Assembly (NCBI GenBank): GCA_032358255.1
Contig: JAULBX010027274.1
Span: forward strand, 124,001-188,000
Direction: 5' to 3'
Length of the DNA: 64,000 nt
Origin: Heterotrichella gracilis
Taxonomy: Eukaryota > Sar > Xanthophyceae > Tribonematales > Xanthonemataceae
In this document: positions 35,201-44,700 of the stretch, piece after piece
How the letters are laid out: every line of letters begins with the position of its first letter
Position numbering within the stretch: the first letter of the stretch is position 1
Notes under the pieces: model-generated
The model's input: the letters and a program-made list of their open reading frames with translations, nothing else
Database searches by the model: none
What the model was told of the DNA's origin: nothing
Program-made: the position numbers and the translations under genes

Positions 35201-36199
35201 CGGACGAACAGGTGAGCCCTGTTGGGTGCTGACATGAGGTTGCCTTTGCTGTCAAGCGACCAGTTGGAGCTCCCACACAGGGCGTGCTGCAACAGGGCTT
35301 CGAATTCTGAGAAGGACTGGATGTGGGCTGTGGAGGGGTCTGCTTTTGTGGTTGTCCGGTTGGTGGGCGCCTTGGTTGGTGCTAGCAGGTCAACGCTGCA
35401 GGTTGGGAGGACCTCCCACACCGAGAGGCCAAGCGAGAGGGGCTCCTCCCTGTGCTGAAACAGGCTGTGGGCGATGGCCAACACCAGCGGCTTGTGTCCT
35501 GACGTGAGCTGGCAGCTGCTGCCAAACAGGCAGGAGGTCTTCCCTGTACCCCGCCGGCCAAGGGTGTGCACCACTGCGCTGAACCCTCCCAAAACCCACT
35601 CCTGTATCTCCTGTACGCACCACAAGGCACCTTTGTTGCAAGGGAAGGGTTGAAAGAAGGACTCTAGGCAAGGGAAGGACTGGGAAGTTGGTGGGAAGGG
35701 AGCCTTTATCAGTGCTTACCTGTTGTAGGTCAGAAAGTCCACTCCCTTGCAGGCCAACCTGGCTTGCAAGGCTACATTTCCTGGTCGTGTGGTCCCCAGG
35801 CGATGTTACCACAATGCGGCCTTGCTTGCCCTGGCTACTGCTGGGGTCTACCCGGATGATTGAACGGATCGAGGGCTTGATGAGGCATAGAACGCTCAGG
35901 TCCGCTACACGTGTGTCTCCACCACCTCCCAGCTGCTGCAATTCCCTCTCTAGCGCTTGCAACTGAAGCCATACACACATCTCAGAACCATGGAAAGTCT
36001 CATATGTGACCAGACGATAATACTCAATGCAAATCAAGTTGTGATATTGCCTTCTTAAGCGCCCTTCATATGTTTGAGACTATTGCCAATAGTATTGGGC
36101 ACGGTAGTTACTTGCATATGATCACCAAGCTGTACATCGACTTGCCTCAGGATCTCGTTGTATATATTCAGCCACAGGAGGCTTGACCTCGTCCTCCAT
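29285..36199 (-). CDS. Divergent kinesin-like protein with long coiled-coil tail
   Basis: Fourteen exons: 36199-36146, 35962-35720, 35610-34688, 34499-34237, 33835-33681, 33575-33549, 33330-32959, 32649-32419, 32067-31918, 31549-31379, 31080-30997, 30427-30335, 29961-29872, 29590-29285 (1053 residues). Motor-like part about residues 20-390: P-loop GRRGTGKT (about 117), LTFADLAGS (switch II, about 255), LVNQQLLSLSNFFTLLS and KLVQHLGPLIAANHKTFTIA, then ETLNTLRVAAKAKGIQ, which match the order of kinesin blocks. Switch I (normally SSRSH) is replaced by APNRAH, and the DLAGSE glutamate is leucine. The rest is Pro/Ala-rich linker then heptad-rich coiled coil (RRLLRK, ARQVAEQQRAEAEAVQGENARLK). The first intron uses a GC donor (GAG/GCAAGT). 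Probably a microtubule-associated protein with weak or no ATPase. Confidence 0.8.
29667..29725 (-). repeat. Echo of kinesin terminal exon acceptor edge
   Basis: GTGGCCAGGTCAGAGTGGAG and the AT-rich AATAATAGAAAATATT continuation repeat bases 29560-29620, in the intron upstream (in gene sense) of the true exon. Confidence 0.85.
30717..30934. mobile_element. MITE-like element with 26-base terminal inverted repeats
   Basis: GCGAACAATAGCCGTAGCCG at the left end and its inverted counterpart at the right end (24 of 26 bases agree by eye) bound 218 bases with no ORF. The interior has nested inverted repeats (TCCGCTAATT / AATTAGCGGA). Lies in a kinesin intron. No clear target-site duplication. Non-autonomous DNA transposon relic is the best guess. 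Confidence 0.75.
31147..31178 (-). repeat. Echo of kinesin exon 31080 acceptor edge
   Basis: CATCGCGCTGGAGCCCACC and CTGTGCAA repeat GTGTCGCGCTGGAGCTCGAC and CTGTGCAA at 31061-31089, including the acceptor. Confidence 0.75.
34080..34215. repeat. GAT/GCT-rich simple repeat in kinesin intron
   Basis: Imperfect trinucleotide-like array (TGATGATG, TGCTGATGCTGC). Low complexity only. Confidence 0.9.
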
Positions 36200-36970
36200 A
36201 GCCCATGTCACTTCGGACCGAGCTGGTTACAACTGCATGCAAGCAACCGAAGCTTTTGCCTCAGTGTTCCATAGTTCACTGGCATCGTCCAACGAAAGAC
36301 ACGACGACGCTCGACAAGCTTTCAAACTGCCCACGATTGAAAAAGTACGTTTACAGAGTGTACCTATTGGCTGCAGCCTGCTGGACAAGACTGAAAACTT
36401 GAGAGCTGCAGCCATCTGACGAAGATGCCTTCAAAAGTTTGAAAAACCACCCAAGGGAGCGACAAGTGTGCCTGCAACCGGGAGGCAAAAACAGTGTCGG
36501 AGCGCGGGAAACGGTTTCACGGAACCACTCTTGATATCAAGGTGCGTTAAGCGCCCACAGCAAACCCAATGCGCGGAGACTATCATAACCTAGACATACC
36601 GACTTGCGTTCAACGAGTGCAGACACTGCCTACTTGGCCAAACCGCAGTATCGGCAAGTAACTCTTTGCAGGCAGGTGCTAGCAGGTGCAAGTTTCAATA
36701 GTAGCGCGCTACATATGACTGCATTGAAGCTAGAGTAGATTTAACCGCTGCATATGTTCGACATTAGCCGCTATACCCCTCAATCACTCCTGCCCCCCCT
36801 ACCGGGTACCCACTTCTTGAAATGGGTTACCGGTGTACCAAGGCCTTTATATGGGTTTGCAACACCTTGCGACAAGTCCTACGATGCATCGCAAAGCAGT
36901 CACTGCATTGTACCACCTCCGTTGCACTCAATCGCACCACTTGGTGATTTGTATATGCCCAGAGCCATTC
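36200..36970. other. Divergent region, kinesin-like gene / small ORF gene
   Basis: Expected to hold both promoters. Nothing else recognised. Confidence 0.45.
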
Positions 36971-37308
36971 ATGGATGTGCCAGCTTCCAATCGCAAGCTG
37001 CAAAAGGTGGGCAGCGGGAAAACCCACTGCCCTGCTGAGGTGCTCGAGGCCATTTATGGCTCTACCCCCCCTGATCAGAAAAAGGCACAACTTGAGGAGG
37101 CTTTGAAGCACTTCCAGCGTGTGAGCTCCCGGGTACGTTGCAGGCAAACCCTAAACCCTAAAGACGCCCCTGGAGTGCCAAAATTTTAGTTCAGGTGCTG
37201 TCGCAGTTGCAAGTGCATTCCGCACCTTCCAAGGAACCTGGCTCGGCAGTGTCAGAGACCATGAAAGGTGACGAAATGCGTTTGCAGCCGCGACAGCACT
37301 TGAACTAA
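36971..37308 (+). CDS. Small hypothetical protein, 91 residues, two exons
   Basis: Exons 36971-37132 and 37195-37308, joined at a consensus donor (CGG/GTACGT) and acceptor (TTCAG) in phase 0. The product is charged and helical (THCPAEVLEAIYGSTPP, KKAQLEEALKHFQRVSSR), with no signal or membrane segment. The start is the first ATG of the helical part; the open frame extends further upstream without a better ATG. No family recognised. The intron is only 62 bases and carries one CCCTAAACCC word. Could be a real small protein or the 3' part of a longer gene. Confidence 0.45.
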
Positions 37309-39122
37309 AAGGTTGGCGTGCCAAGGCGTTCTGTAGATATTACACCCTACAGGGTATGTTCTTCAGCAACCCATCCTATGTGGCCTGGGGCGCGCCATAT
37401 GCCCTTCAGGCGTCATGACGGCGTGAGCCACAGTGGAGAGCCTACTCACAAACATCGACCCATACCTTTGCCCTGGAGTGTCATGCACGCGCTGTCCTAC
37501 ATAGCGGATGACATCAACAGCAACCCCAGATCTGTTTGTACTCTAGAGTGCGCTCTACTGATACAAAATACACCAGTAGATGGGCTACAGGGGGGCTGCG
37601 TGCTCAGCGGGCTGGACCAGGGCCTGTTTAGGGTTTTTAGGGTATCCCTTGTACCAGTACATGAATCATCCTCACTGCCATCACACACACTGCTACCATG
37701 TTCTATGTTACTTGGCTGGTCAGCATGGTCTGGGGTTTGCCCCTACTACAGCCAGTGCAAAGGCATGGTCACGACTGCAAATTTGGCACTGCTTTCAGTG
37801 AATCAACTGAGCATGCTCTGAGGTTGCATCCCCTGTGATGAGAGGACTGGATGAGCGCATGTATGGCTTGGTTGCAGGGTGTGGACAAGGTGGCTTCCGT
37901 CAAGGATTGACAGGCATGGGGAGCTCTGAACAGCGTTGCATGGGCACCTACTGCAGTTACACACATTCAGTCACTGTCCAGTGACCACTGGCCAGCACAC
38001 TATGGAGTGACAGGCATGGGGAGCTGAGCTGGGTGCACAGCGCCATACAGGCGACTACTGAAACTGCACACATCATCAGAGTGTGGCCACTGGCCAGCAC
38101 ACTATGGAGTATTAAGGGGCGTCCAGTCTATGACCCATGGTGCCCAATGGCGCCTGAAGTAGCGTGCAATGAACTTTTACGACCCTGTGCATTATAAATG
38201 CGCTCTCCTAACATGTCCACTATTGCATACCTGCCTCATTTGAGCAAGCTCTTTTCGTGGCCATAAAACATGATTGATTTGGCATGGCTAGCCTGACTCA
38301 ATTTAAACACATGCATGTTTCCTTCCAAATCTCTGAAAATCTGGTTAGTTTTCTTTCATGCAATGTCGACATTGCATGATCACATCATGATGTCACAAGT
38401 CGACTGTCGTCGAAGCATGCACGCAGTACCATACATGCCCCATGCCCCTCCATACAGCTGTACTACCAAACATTGCAATGGCAGATATTGTAGTACTACC
38501 TAAGCTGCATGTTTGCTGCCCACTGGGCATTGCATCACAGCAATGATCCCTGCAGCCGCTTGGCAAGTGCCCTGCAGCGCTGCGCAGGTGGACACCATCG
38601 ACATCGCAAACTGCAACGCCATATGCACCACAGGGCCACAGGGGTGCAAATTGAATGCATGTGCAAGGTCAAGTACTTGATGATCAGGCTGTTACAGGTC
38701 CATGGAGTGGCGCTAGCAGTGGCATTTTGTTGGAATGCCTGGAATGAGTGTTCAGAACACTCAGAATCTGCTTCCGCAGCAATCCACTTGGTGAGCCAAT
38801 GCCTTGGATGCACCCCGGGAGTCGAATTTCATGGCACGGTGCCATTTGGCCATGATCACCCAGCAGTATTGCTTTTAAAGCAAATTGCATGAAAAGAAAA
38901 CCAGCACCATGACGTGCAGAATAAGAAGGCGGCAGAACACTGCTAGCAACTTGCACTGCATACTGTGAGTATGTAAAGCTATGAACAAAAGATGAAAATC
39001 AGTCTGCAACAGACCAAGTGAATGTAAATCACTCTGCAATTCACCAAGGCAAAGTCCTGTCACTGCTCTGGCAGCGGCTGCCAATGGCAATCAGCTCTGG
39101 ATCCAGCGGGCACAGCAGTGCA
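37309..39122. other. Intergenic between convergent small ORF gene and FKBP gene
   Basis: Contains a local duplication (37905-38112). Open frames at 37318-37821 and 38509-38892 lack family resemblance or splice support. Nothing else recognised. Confidence 0.5.
37905..38112. repeat. Local tandem duplication, about 104-base period
   Basis: TGACAGGCATGGGGAGCT occurs at about 37908 and 38009, and CCACTGGCCAGCACACTATG at about 37985 and 38089. The intervening bases are diverged. Confidence 0.9.
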
Positions 39123-40997
39123 TCACTGGCGCTCAATGGCCACGAGCTCAAGCTCAATGTTCACGGTCTTGCCCGACAGCATGTTGTTGGCATCCAGCAC
39201 CACCGACTCCTCATCCAGCTTCACAACCATGGCGCGGCCCCCATTGGCAAGCTCAATCACCAGACCCTCTGCCAACCCGCCGACGCTGCATGGCAGGGGG
39301 TGAGCGGGGTGGGGTCAAGGGGCACATTGGTGGATGTGTGTGCAATCAGCGGATTGGTGCAACCATACGTGCATAAAACAACACTTTTTGGGGTGTCAGC
39401 ATGTCTCCGTGCACTTCAATTGAATGGAAGAGGCACTCTGATATTTGAGGGTGCCAGCATGCAACAACCCTACAGGGCAAGAACTTGCACAAAGGCCATG
39501 CAATCAGGTGAGGGGTTATGCATACACATTTGGAGAGATCCCGGGGATTCACGATGGGGACATGCAAGAGCCATTGGCATTTCCCTCCATGCGAAGCAGA
39601 CTTGATTGCAAGCCAAACTCGCTTTTTGGTATCTATTTTAAAGCCGCACCACTTCCTCGTGGTCAATGGGTTTAGGGTTTAGGGTTTAGGTTCGGGCAAG
39701 CCCTAAAACCCCAAACAAACTCACTTTTTGTATCTGCCTTGTAGCCGCACCACCTCCTCGTGGTCAATGGGCACACTGAACAGCAGGTCCTTGTTCCAGT
39801 CCCCGCCGGATGCCTGGTCAAGGGGAGATATTATACTATACTATCAGGACAGGGTGTGCAACAGGTAGACAATCAGTCAGCGTTTCCCGCATGCTAGGAA
39901 GCCTTCGACGGTAATACAAGCACTATTGGAGTAATTGCATAAGATTTTTTTTTCCCGACAGTACAGGCAGCTCAGTAAATCTGTCCATCTTGATTGCGCA
40001 AGCCACTTTGTACAAAGAATTCTGACCTCATATGTCTCCACGAGTACGCCATGCCATTGGGAATCATTGCTGGACACAATGGACTCATTTGTGGCAGGAA
40101 TCAGTCCATGTTGCTGCAACTGCCTGTTTTATGGGGGATTGCGTTACCTGGATGGTGACTTTGTCCCCCAGGGCTAGTCCCCGCACAGCCTCATCAAACG
40201 CCTGCAACATTGCATCCACCTCAGTTTTGAGGAGGCGTGAGATAGCATACCCGCCAGGCTGAATGGCTGACCAATAATAGCACCATGAAAAACTTGACTG
40301 ATGGCACGTTCAAGGGACATCAATGAGCGCTTGACTTATAAATCGCCCAGAGGGCGCAGTAAAGATTATTGAATAAACTGCATAGCGGGGCTGTGCTGTG
40401 CTCACCTGGAATAGTGGGTTGCCAAACAGCTCTCCCGCGCCCACCTCAAATGTTGTGGGGACATCGTCATCACGGCTTGAACCCAAGATCTGTGACACAA
40501 ACACAAGATACTAGCTTGAGAGTTGGCCCCACATGGCCATAGTTAGAGAGCAAGGTGGACATGACTCACCTCACCGTCCTCCCCAACGATTTGAAAGTGG
40601 ATCTCCACAAGGTCACCCTCCACTGCCACCATAGGAGCGGGGGTTGTTGGCCCTGCAGTCCAGCGTTTAGCCAGGTTTCAGATGGTTAGGGTTTATAGGG
40701 TTTGCCAACTCGAGGCATGCCATCACCAATGCATGCATGTGGTGGCCTGCTGGATGTGGGCATAGTTGATAAGCAAGCAACCGTACCTTCAGCAGATTTG
40801 CATACTATGCTGGAGCATGGATGTTGTTGCTGCCGCCGGAGAATGTGCTGACATCTGGCTTGTCGATGCACTTCTTTCCTCAACCGGATGCCAATGTGTG
40901 ACGCACTGCACGGTACCAGCCGTCCAGGTTTGCCTGTGAGGCATTCCTGGTTGGTTTGGAACCTTTTAGTACGCTGCAGGCTACTTGCTAAGCTCAT
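39123..40997 (-). CDS. SlyD-like FKBP-type peptidyl-prolyl isomerase, probably plastid
   Basis: Six exons: 40997-40787, 40652-40570, 40489-40406, 40201-40148, 39813-39725, 39285-39123 (227 residues). The first exon is basic and Ser/Cys/Gln-rich, transit-peptide-like. The start is the ATG at 40997; a GTG further out was not used. After it, VAVEGDLVEIHFQIVGEDGE, TFEVGAGELF, AFDEAVRGLALGDKVTI and the C-terminal VVLDANNMLSGKTVNIELEL follow the block order of SlyD-type FKBPs (the last matching the family's NHPLAGK-like block). It would act as a prolyl isomerase or chaperone. The canonical NHP is replaced by NNM. Exon 5 ends at GTGAGT (39724) because only that keeps the frame. Divergent from NAD kinase. 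Confidence 0.85.
39610..39672 (-). repeat. Echo of FKBP exon 5 donor edge
   Basis: GCCGCACCACTTCCTCGTGG and the preceding CTTTTTGGTATCT stretch copy 39719-39770, with the donor changed from GT to GC. It is followed by three GGGTTTA units. Confidence 0.9.
39667..39690. repeat. Interstitial telomere-like repeat
   Basis: About three TTTAGGG units in a row (GGGTTTAGGGTTTAGGGTTT), directly beside an exon echo. Similar shorter runs are at 30630-30655, 31590-31610, 48425-48448 and 48528-48545. Confidence 0.92.
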
Positions 40998-41708
40998 GGC
41001 TCCCTTTGCCACCAGTGGTGTTGGATAGATGTGGGCACTGGCCTGATGACTACCAAAGTGGACAGGTGGTGCAGTGAGTGAAACAGGTAGAATGTGACAA
41101 CGCGTTGCTATGTGTGGAACTCCTACAACTAGACACGGCCACTACAGTATTCTGGACCTGTCAGCTTACATAAGGTGTTAAGCCTAGCATGGGCTAGCCA
41201 AGGACCTTGGCCCAACGACGGTACGCAGACACACGAGGCAGCACTGATACCAATGTACGACCTATAGAAGACCCAAGAAACAAGAACCAGGGCACTCTTG
41301 CCAAGCACGGCTTACAGAGGCCATGAAGATATCTCTTGGGTGTTTGAACTAGGGCTTGGACGGGGTTCCCAACTGTGGCCCCGCCCTGTGGCGAAACCCG
41401 GCATGCCGCTGTCTTCCTCGACATGGCACACCCAAACCCCAATTGACTACAAGCTCGCCCTGGTCCTGCCCAGCAGCTGCCTGGATTTTAATCTCTTTTA
41501 TAGTTGTCTACCACCGCTCGTGAAGCTCCACTCATATTGTGGGTTACTTGCGTCGGTTCTGAACACACTGGGTCTAGGTGTTGGGGAAGCAACATTTGCT
41601 GTATTGACGCAGCGGGCACACTCCTCGATGGACACAACGCAACCCTTGCCGTTGAACTCATTCTTCCTGCTCCTGTCAAACCCTTTGTGAGCTTTCCCAC
41701 CTCCAGTT
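40998..41708. other. Divergent promoter region, FKBP / NAD kinase
   Basis: About 0.7 kb between opposed starts. Open frames here use non-ATG starts. Nothing further recognised. Confidence 0.5.
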
Positions 41709-44700
41709 ATGTTGAAGGGAGCCACCAACGGTCAAGGCCAGTACCCTTTGGGGGCCATGCCTCCATTGCCAGGTATGCTTCAAGCCGCTGCAGTGTACTT
41801 TGCGGCCTGAGTCTGCACCAAATTGAGGACTGTTGCAGCAGTGCGTGAGGGTGAGGATGAGACCAAACCTGGGTGGGCGGTTGCACTGAGTTCTGCACCA
41901 CATTTTGCAGGTTCCCAACATGGGGCTGACCCACAAGCGGAGAAGCTGCAAGCTGAGCTGGAGCTTTGGAAACACAGGTGAGAGCAGCAACTGAATTAAA
42001 GCCCTACACATACTACTGGCTGCCAGCTGCACACAGCAGCACCAGTTACCAGTGACATGTGTGTCCCCGTGGCATGAGGAAGGCACCTCCATGATGTGCC
42101 CACAGGAGTGCCACACACCTGTCCTTCACCTGTCGCTTTGAAGTGCTAGTACCATATACCCTTCTACCAACAAGGTTCTTGTTGCTGCACGTGCACCCAC
42201 CCAGCCCTCTGCGTATGCCCTTCTTCGTAGTTGCAGTGGTAATACTCGACAGTGACCCCAGTGGAATGCACTCCCCGCCAAACCACACCCACCACGCAAA
42301 GCCCTGTCTCTTGCGACCCGCTGGCAGTGCACTCAAGTGACAGCCCCATGCACGCCTCTGCCGAAAAGCAAGGTCCCTCATGCTGCATATGCACCCACCA
42401 AGCCCCTTGCAATTCCCCCTGCAGGTATGACCAGGAGAAGCACAGGGCTGACAACTTGAGCAGGCTAGTGGACTCCCTATCAATCTGCAGCAACAGCGTA
42501 CAGCAAGCCTACCAAACACCCAACGGGCAATACAGCAAGGGGAATCACAACAACGGGAATCACAGCAACGGGAATCACAGTAACGGGGCAGGCGAAGACC
42601 CCCAATCCAATAAAGCCAACCCCACATACCCGCCCCAACCCCAGGCGGCGCAGCCTCCCCTCCCCTTCTCAGCCAAGGGCCTCCCCATCCTCCCCTTGCG
42701 CCGGTCCTCCACCCTCCCCACCTCGGGAGGCTCCCGCAGGCGGTTCTCGGCGCCTGTCACCGGGATCCCACCCAACAACCTCCCTGGTGGCGCCACCCGA
42801 GTGGGGAACCGCCCCTTGGCCTCGCTAACCTCCCTCCTGCTAGCCTGCAGGTGCGTTTTTTTCATTCTATTCTGGCTGCCTCTACTGTACCCATAGGCTG
42901 GCACAGCTCCAACCACAAACCCTGAACCATAACCCTTAAACCCTAAGCAACTGTGGTCCTGTGAGCTTCCTGTCAATGCGTCTAGGATGGGAGCTTTGCA
43001 TTGAGCGTTCGTCAAGGGGTGTGCTGAAGGGTCACATGGGATCTCATATCAAGCGTACCAACGTTGCTAATCAACGTATGCTGCTGCTTTGGCGCAACGC
43101 CTAGCCTGGAAATATTCTGACATCTGCATTGCTGCGTGATAGTCTGCTAGAGCTCGACTCAACCTCACAGCTATTTTGAAATAAATCCCACAATGCAGCC
43201 TGCTACAGGACCAGCAGGGCCTGCCTTCGCAAGACACCCCCATGAACCAACCATGCATTTTTATACTCACCATACACAGTTCTTATATCACTGCAACGAC
43301 AGCAGTGATAGTCTGCTAGAGCTTAACCCAACCCCACGCCTCAGCTATACTTACATAAAACACACCATGCAGCCTGCTACAGGACCAGCAGTGCCTGCCT
43401 TCAGGGGACACCCCCATGGGTGCAAACTGCGACACCCATGCAGCAGTGGCGCTGGACGATGATGGCGGCTCGGGGGTGGGTGCGGCGGCGGCCACCGCTG
43501 TTTCTGTAGCGATCGCCCAATCATGGGCTGCCATGGCGCGGGACAGGTGGGTTCTTGCTGGGGTCCCGTGGTGCTGACAATCAGTATTGGCAGTTGAGTG
43601 CCCCCTTGCTTGTACATGTGTGGGCCACAGGGATGCATCCTCAGCAGTGGCCACACGCCATGCGTTCCCACCCTCCTCAAGCTATCAGGTACTACCCCAT
43701 GTCATCTACCTATAATTGTGCAATCATGGGCTGCCATGGTGCGGGACAGGCAAGATTAGTTAGTTAGCTAGCTTGATTAGCAGCCAGCCTTGCGCATGCA
43801 ACGCCAAGTAATATGGTCCCGGTGCTATTTGACGTATGTGATTCTGTTCTTGCCGGCCCCATGGGTCTCAAATGTTGCCCGGTGTCTTTTGCCATGTGCC
43901 TGTACCATTGGGAGAGGAATCCCAGAGGGTGACTGTGGCATGCCGCCTTGGTAAACAACTCTTGCCTCTCCTTCACCACCACAGGCAGAGTGGCATGCAA
44001 GCCAGGGGGGCGAGCGCGGTGCACACGGGGAGGGCGGGGTTTCGCCTGGTGGCGGCAGTCCCCAAGAACCACCGGCGGTCCACAAAGGTGGGTGCTGGGC
44101 ATGTGCAAGGGTTTTGGGTTTAGGGTTTGGATTTTGGCTTAGGGTGTAGTGTTCACACTGCGGTCCACCAAGATGGGTGCTGGGCATGCGCAAGGGATCT
44201 GGGTTTAAAGTTCATGCGGAGTTGCCAGCAAATTTGGTCATCTGATCGCGTATGCCCCCGCCTTGGTTGCGCAAGCTGTGCAAGGGTTTGGGACTTATGC
44301 GTTGGCAAATCCTTTCCATCATTGGTCTGTATGGCTGGCGTTTCATCATTGCTATCATAGCCAGCCCTGTCACAGCCCTCCAAAACCCTTGCAGAGCCAA
44401 GGCCTCCTCCAAGACAGCCAGCCACCAGGCATGCCAGCCAGCGCCAGACCTCACTTTTACCAAACCCTCTAACCCCCACCAAAAACCTGTTACACACCCT
44501 ACCAAAACCCTGCTCAAAACCCTGCAGAGCCAAGGCCTCCTGCAGGACAGCCAGCCACAAGGCATGCCGGCCAGCGCCAGCGGCCAGTCGCTGCTGGGTA
44601 CCTCCCCTTCATCCTCCTACGGCTCGATTTCACCCCTTGACTGGCGGGGCAGCGCATCGGACCTGGCGGCGCATGCTAATGGGGCGGGCAGTACAGATCA

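Noticed and set aside
37318-37821. 167-codon open frame on the plus strand
   Set aside because: Starts with a non-ATG codon, no resemblance to any family, spans intron-like CCCTA words.
38509-38892. 127-codon ATG frame
   Set aside because: No recognisable domain or splice partners; lies in the gap between convergent genes.
40995-41012. FKBP start at the outer GTG
   Set aside because: A GTG start is not credible for a nuclear gene when an in-frame ATG at 40997 gives a good transit peptide.
41298-41690. Longer NAD kinase N-terminus starting upstream
   Set aside because: The frame starts with TTG and ends in a stop; the ATG at 41709 joins in phase to exon 2 instead.
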